Assembly: GCA_036245525.1 (NCBI GenBank)
Contig: BTPG01000004.1
Location: 45,643,982-45,707,981, forward strand
Direction: 5' to 3'
Length of the DNA stretch: 64,000 bases
Origin: Semisulcospira habei
Lineage: Eukaryota > Mollusca > Gastropoda > Semisulcospiridae
The position numbers and the translations under genes are program-made. Position 1 is the stretch's first letter. Each line of letters starts with the position of its first letter. The notes beneath the pieces are model-generated. The model made no database searches and had not been told where the DNA came from. It saw nothing but the letters and a program-made list of their open reading frames with translations. Below are positions 63,320 to 64,000 of the stretch, piece after piece.

Positions 63320-63665
63320 TACCGCTAGCGCTCTCTAGCACTACGTATCACGAGAACCGCGTGTCGATGGCACCACGGTCGCCAGCACTACATGTCGATA
63401 GCTGTACGATCGCTAGCACTACGTCTCGATAGATCTACGATCGCTAGCACTACGTCTCGATAGATCTACGATCGCTAGCACTACGTCTCGATAGATCTAC
63501 GATCGCTAGCACTACGTCTCGATAGATCTACGATCGCCAGCTTCTACGTGTCGCTAGAACTACATGCCACACACTGCTATCGAGCCGTAGTATAGTGCTG
63601 TTGACACGTAGTTCAAACGGCCGTAGTTCTATCGACACGTAGTGCTCGTGATACGTAGTGCTTAA
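63320..63665. repeat. Foldback-like block with 31 bp tandem repeats in the middle
   Basis: tagcactacgtatcacgag near 63337 is matched inverted by ctcgtgatacgtagtgct near 63645. Between them the unit cgctagcactacgtctcgat, agatctacgat repeats about five times (63385-63540). Related motifs (acacgtagt, tacgtgtcg) fill the rest. Confidence 0.65.
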
Positions 63666-63666
63666 C

Positions 63667-63688
63667 GGGATTCACACCCCCCCCCCCC
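63667..63688. repeat. C run
   Basis: About 22 C on the plus strand. Confidence 0.85.
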
Positions 63689-63922
63689 CCCCCCCATTTT
63701 GCATTTAGGGTTCGACTTCGATTTTTTTGTAGATACCTAACTTTTGAAAGTTTGCTTACAGTCTTGACAAGATGTCTTGTGGCAATTTGGCCAGACGGTA
63801 ATACGAGAGTTAAGGTGTGTTTATTTGGACAGCCGGGGCTTACTTGCATTTCTGAGGCGAAGCTGACCGCGAGCGAACTTTGAAAGCGAAAATGTTGGGT
63901 AAAATGAAAGTCGTCGAGCTAG

Positions 63923-64000
63923 CTAACCCTTTTCATCCTGATACACTGAAAAGAAAGTTGACTATGTTAGTTCAAGGGTGGTGCCAGAATAGCTTGGCGC
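63923..64000. mobile_element. Family C element, left half cut by window edge
   Basis: CTAACCCTTTTCATCCTGAT then gactatgttagttcaagggt, ggtgccagaatagcttggcg. It resembles the carrier at 16807. The right half is outside the window. Confidence 0.75.

Overview
The window is animal nuclear DNA, most likely from a mollusc (a gastropod is my guess). It has non-LTR retrotransposons, tRNA-headed SINEs, long minisatellites and hundreds of bases of microsatellite. It has no operons, no bacterial signals and no host gene I can name. Almost everything recognisable is repetitive or mobile; the only hint of a host gene is a CpG-rich stretch near 10.85-11.39 kb.

The dominant feature is a swarm of short DNA elements built around near-perfect inverted repeats. 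Working family names: A, hairpin core reading gcaagaggcatagatc / ctcatgagccccc and its complement (about 65 bp). B, core gtcggtagcgctttttgtcg (about 90 bp, nearly all palindrome). C, core gttcaagggtggtgccag / cttggcgcc and its complement (about 67 bp, usually inside a 200-224 bp carrier). D, core gagacgtgccgc / ggatacgcggc (about 80 bp). Well-preserved copies of A to D begin and end with TTAA followed inward by a short motif close to CYCNTT (CCCGTTC, CCCTTTG, CTCATTC, CCCATTT). That is the arrangement of piggyBac-type terminal repeats and TTAA target duplications, so I read them as non-autonomous TTAA elements (MITEs). No transposase gene is present. Less frequent palindromes without clear TTAA ends are labelled E (GC-rich, ggccgacgtcagcc type), F (actaagcaaggtgc type), H, I (tcacgccagat type), J and K (aagtccatttttgtg type).

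The retroelements are: a 5'-truncated Rex1/CR1-like LINE with one frameshift (29.06-31.19 kb); a decayed RTE-like endonuclease/RT element on the minus strand (35.3-38.3 kb); a nearly intact CR1/L2-like element inserted in a CT microsatellite (39.5-42.6 kb); a short L2-like 3' end with an ATT tail (32.2-32.6 kb); SINE1, a 390 bp repeat with a CAAT tail (4.1, 19.0-19.8 with one copy nested in another, and 57.7 kb); and SINE2, with a tRNA-like head and an AACC tail (3.5, 26.9, 28.6 and 59.3 kb).

The tandem arrays are: 40 bp x 28 (27.4-28.6 kb), 75 bp x 32 (49.1-51.5 kb), 97 bp x 40 (53.1-57.0 kb), 66 bp x 15 (59.7-60.7 kb), 26 bp x 7 (62.4 kb), 31 bp x about 5 (63.4 kb) and a diverged 62 bp array (31.5-33.0 kb). 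The 97 bp satellite is made from the left half of a family A element and ends in an intact copy of it. A family A element inserted in the 62 bp array leaves a repeat-derived empty-site control that supports TTAA duplication.

Most open frames in this window are by-products of repeats; the reverse transcriptase frames are the only ones I accept as protein-derived. Coordinates of palindromes are read by eye and may be off by a few bases.
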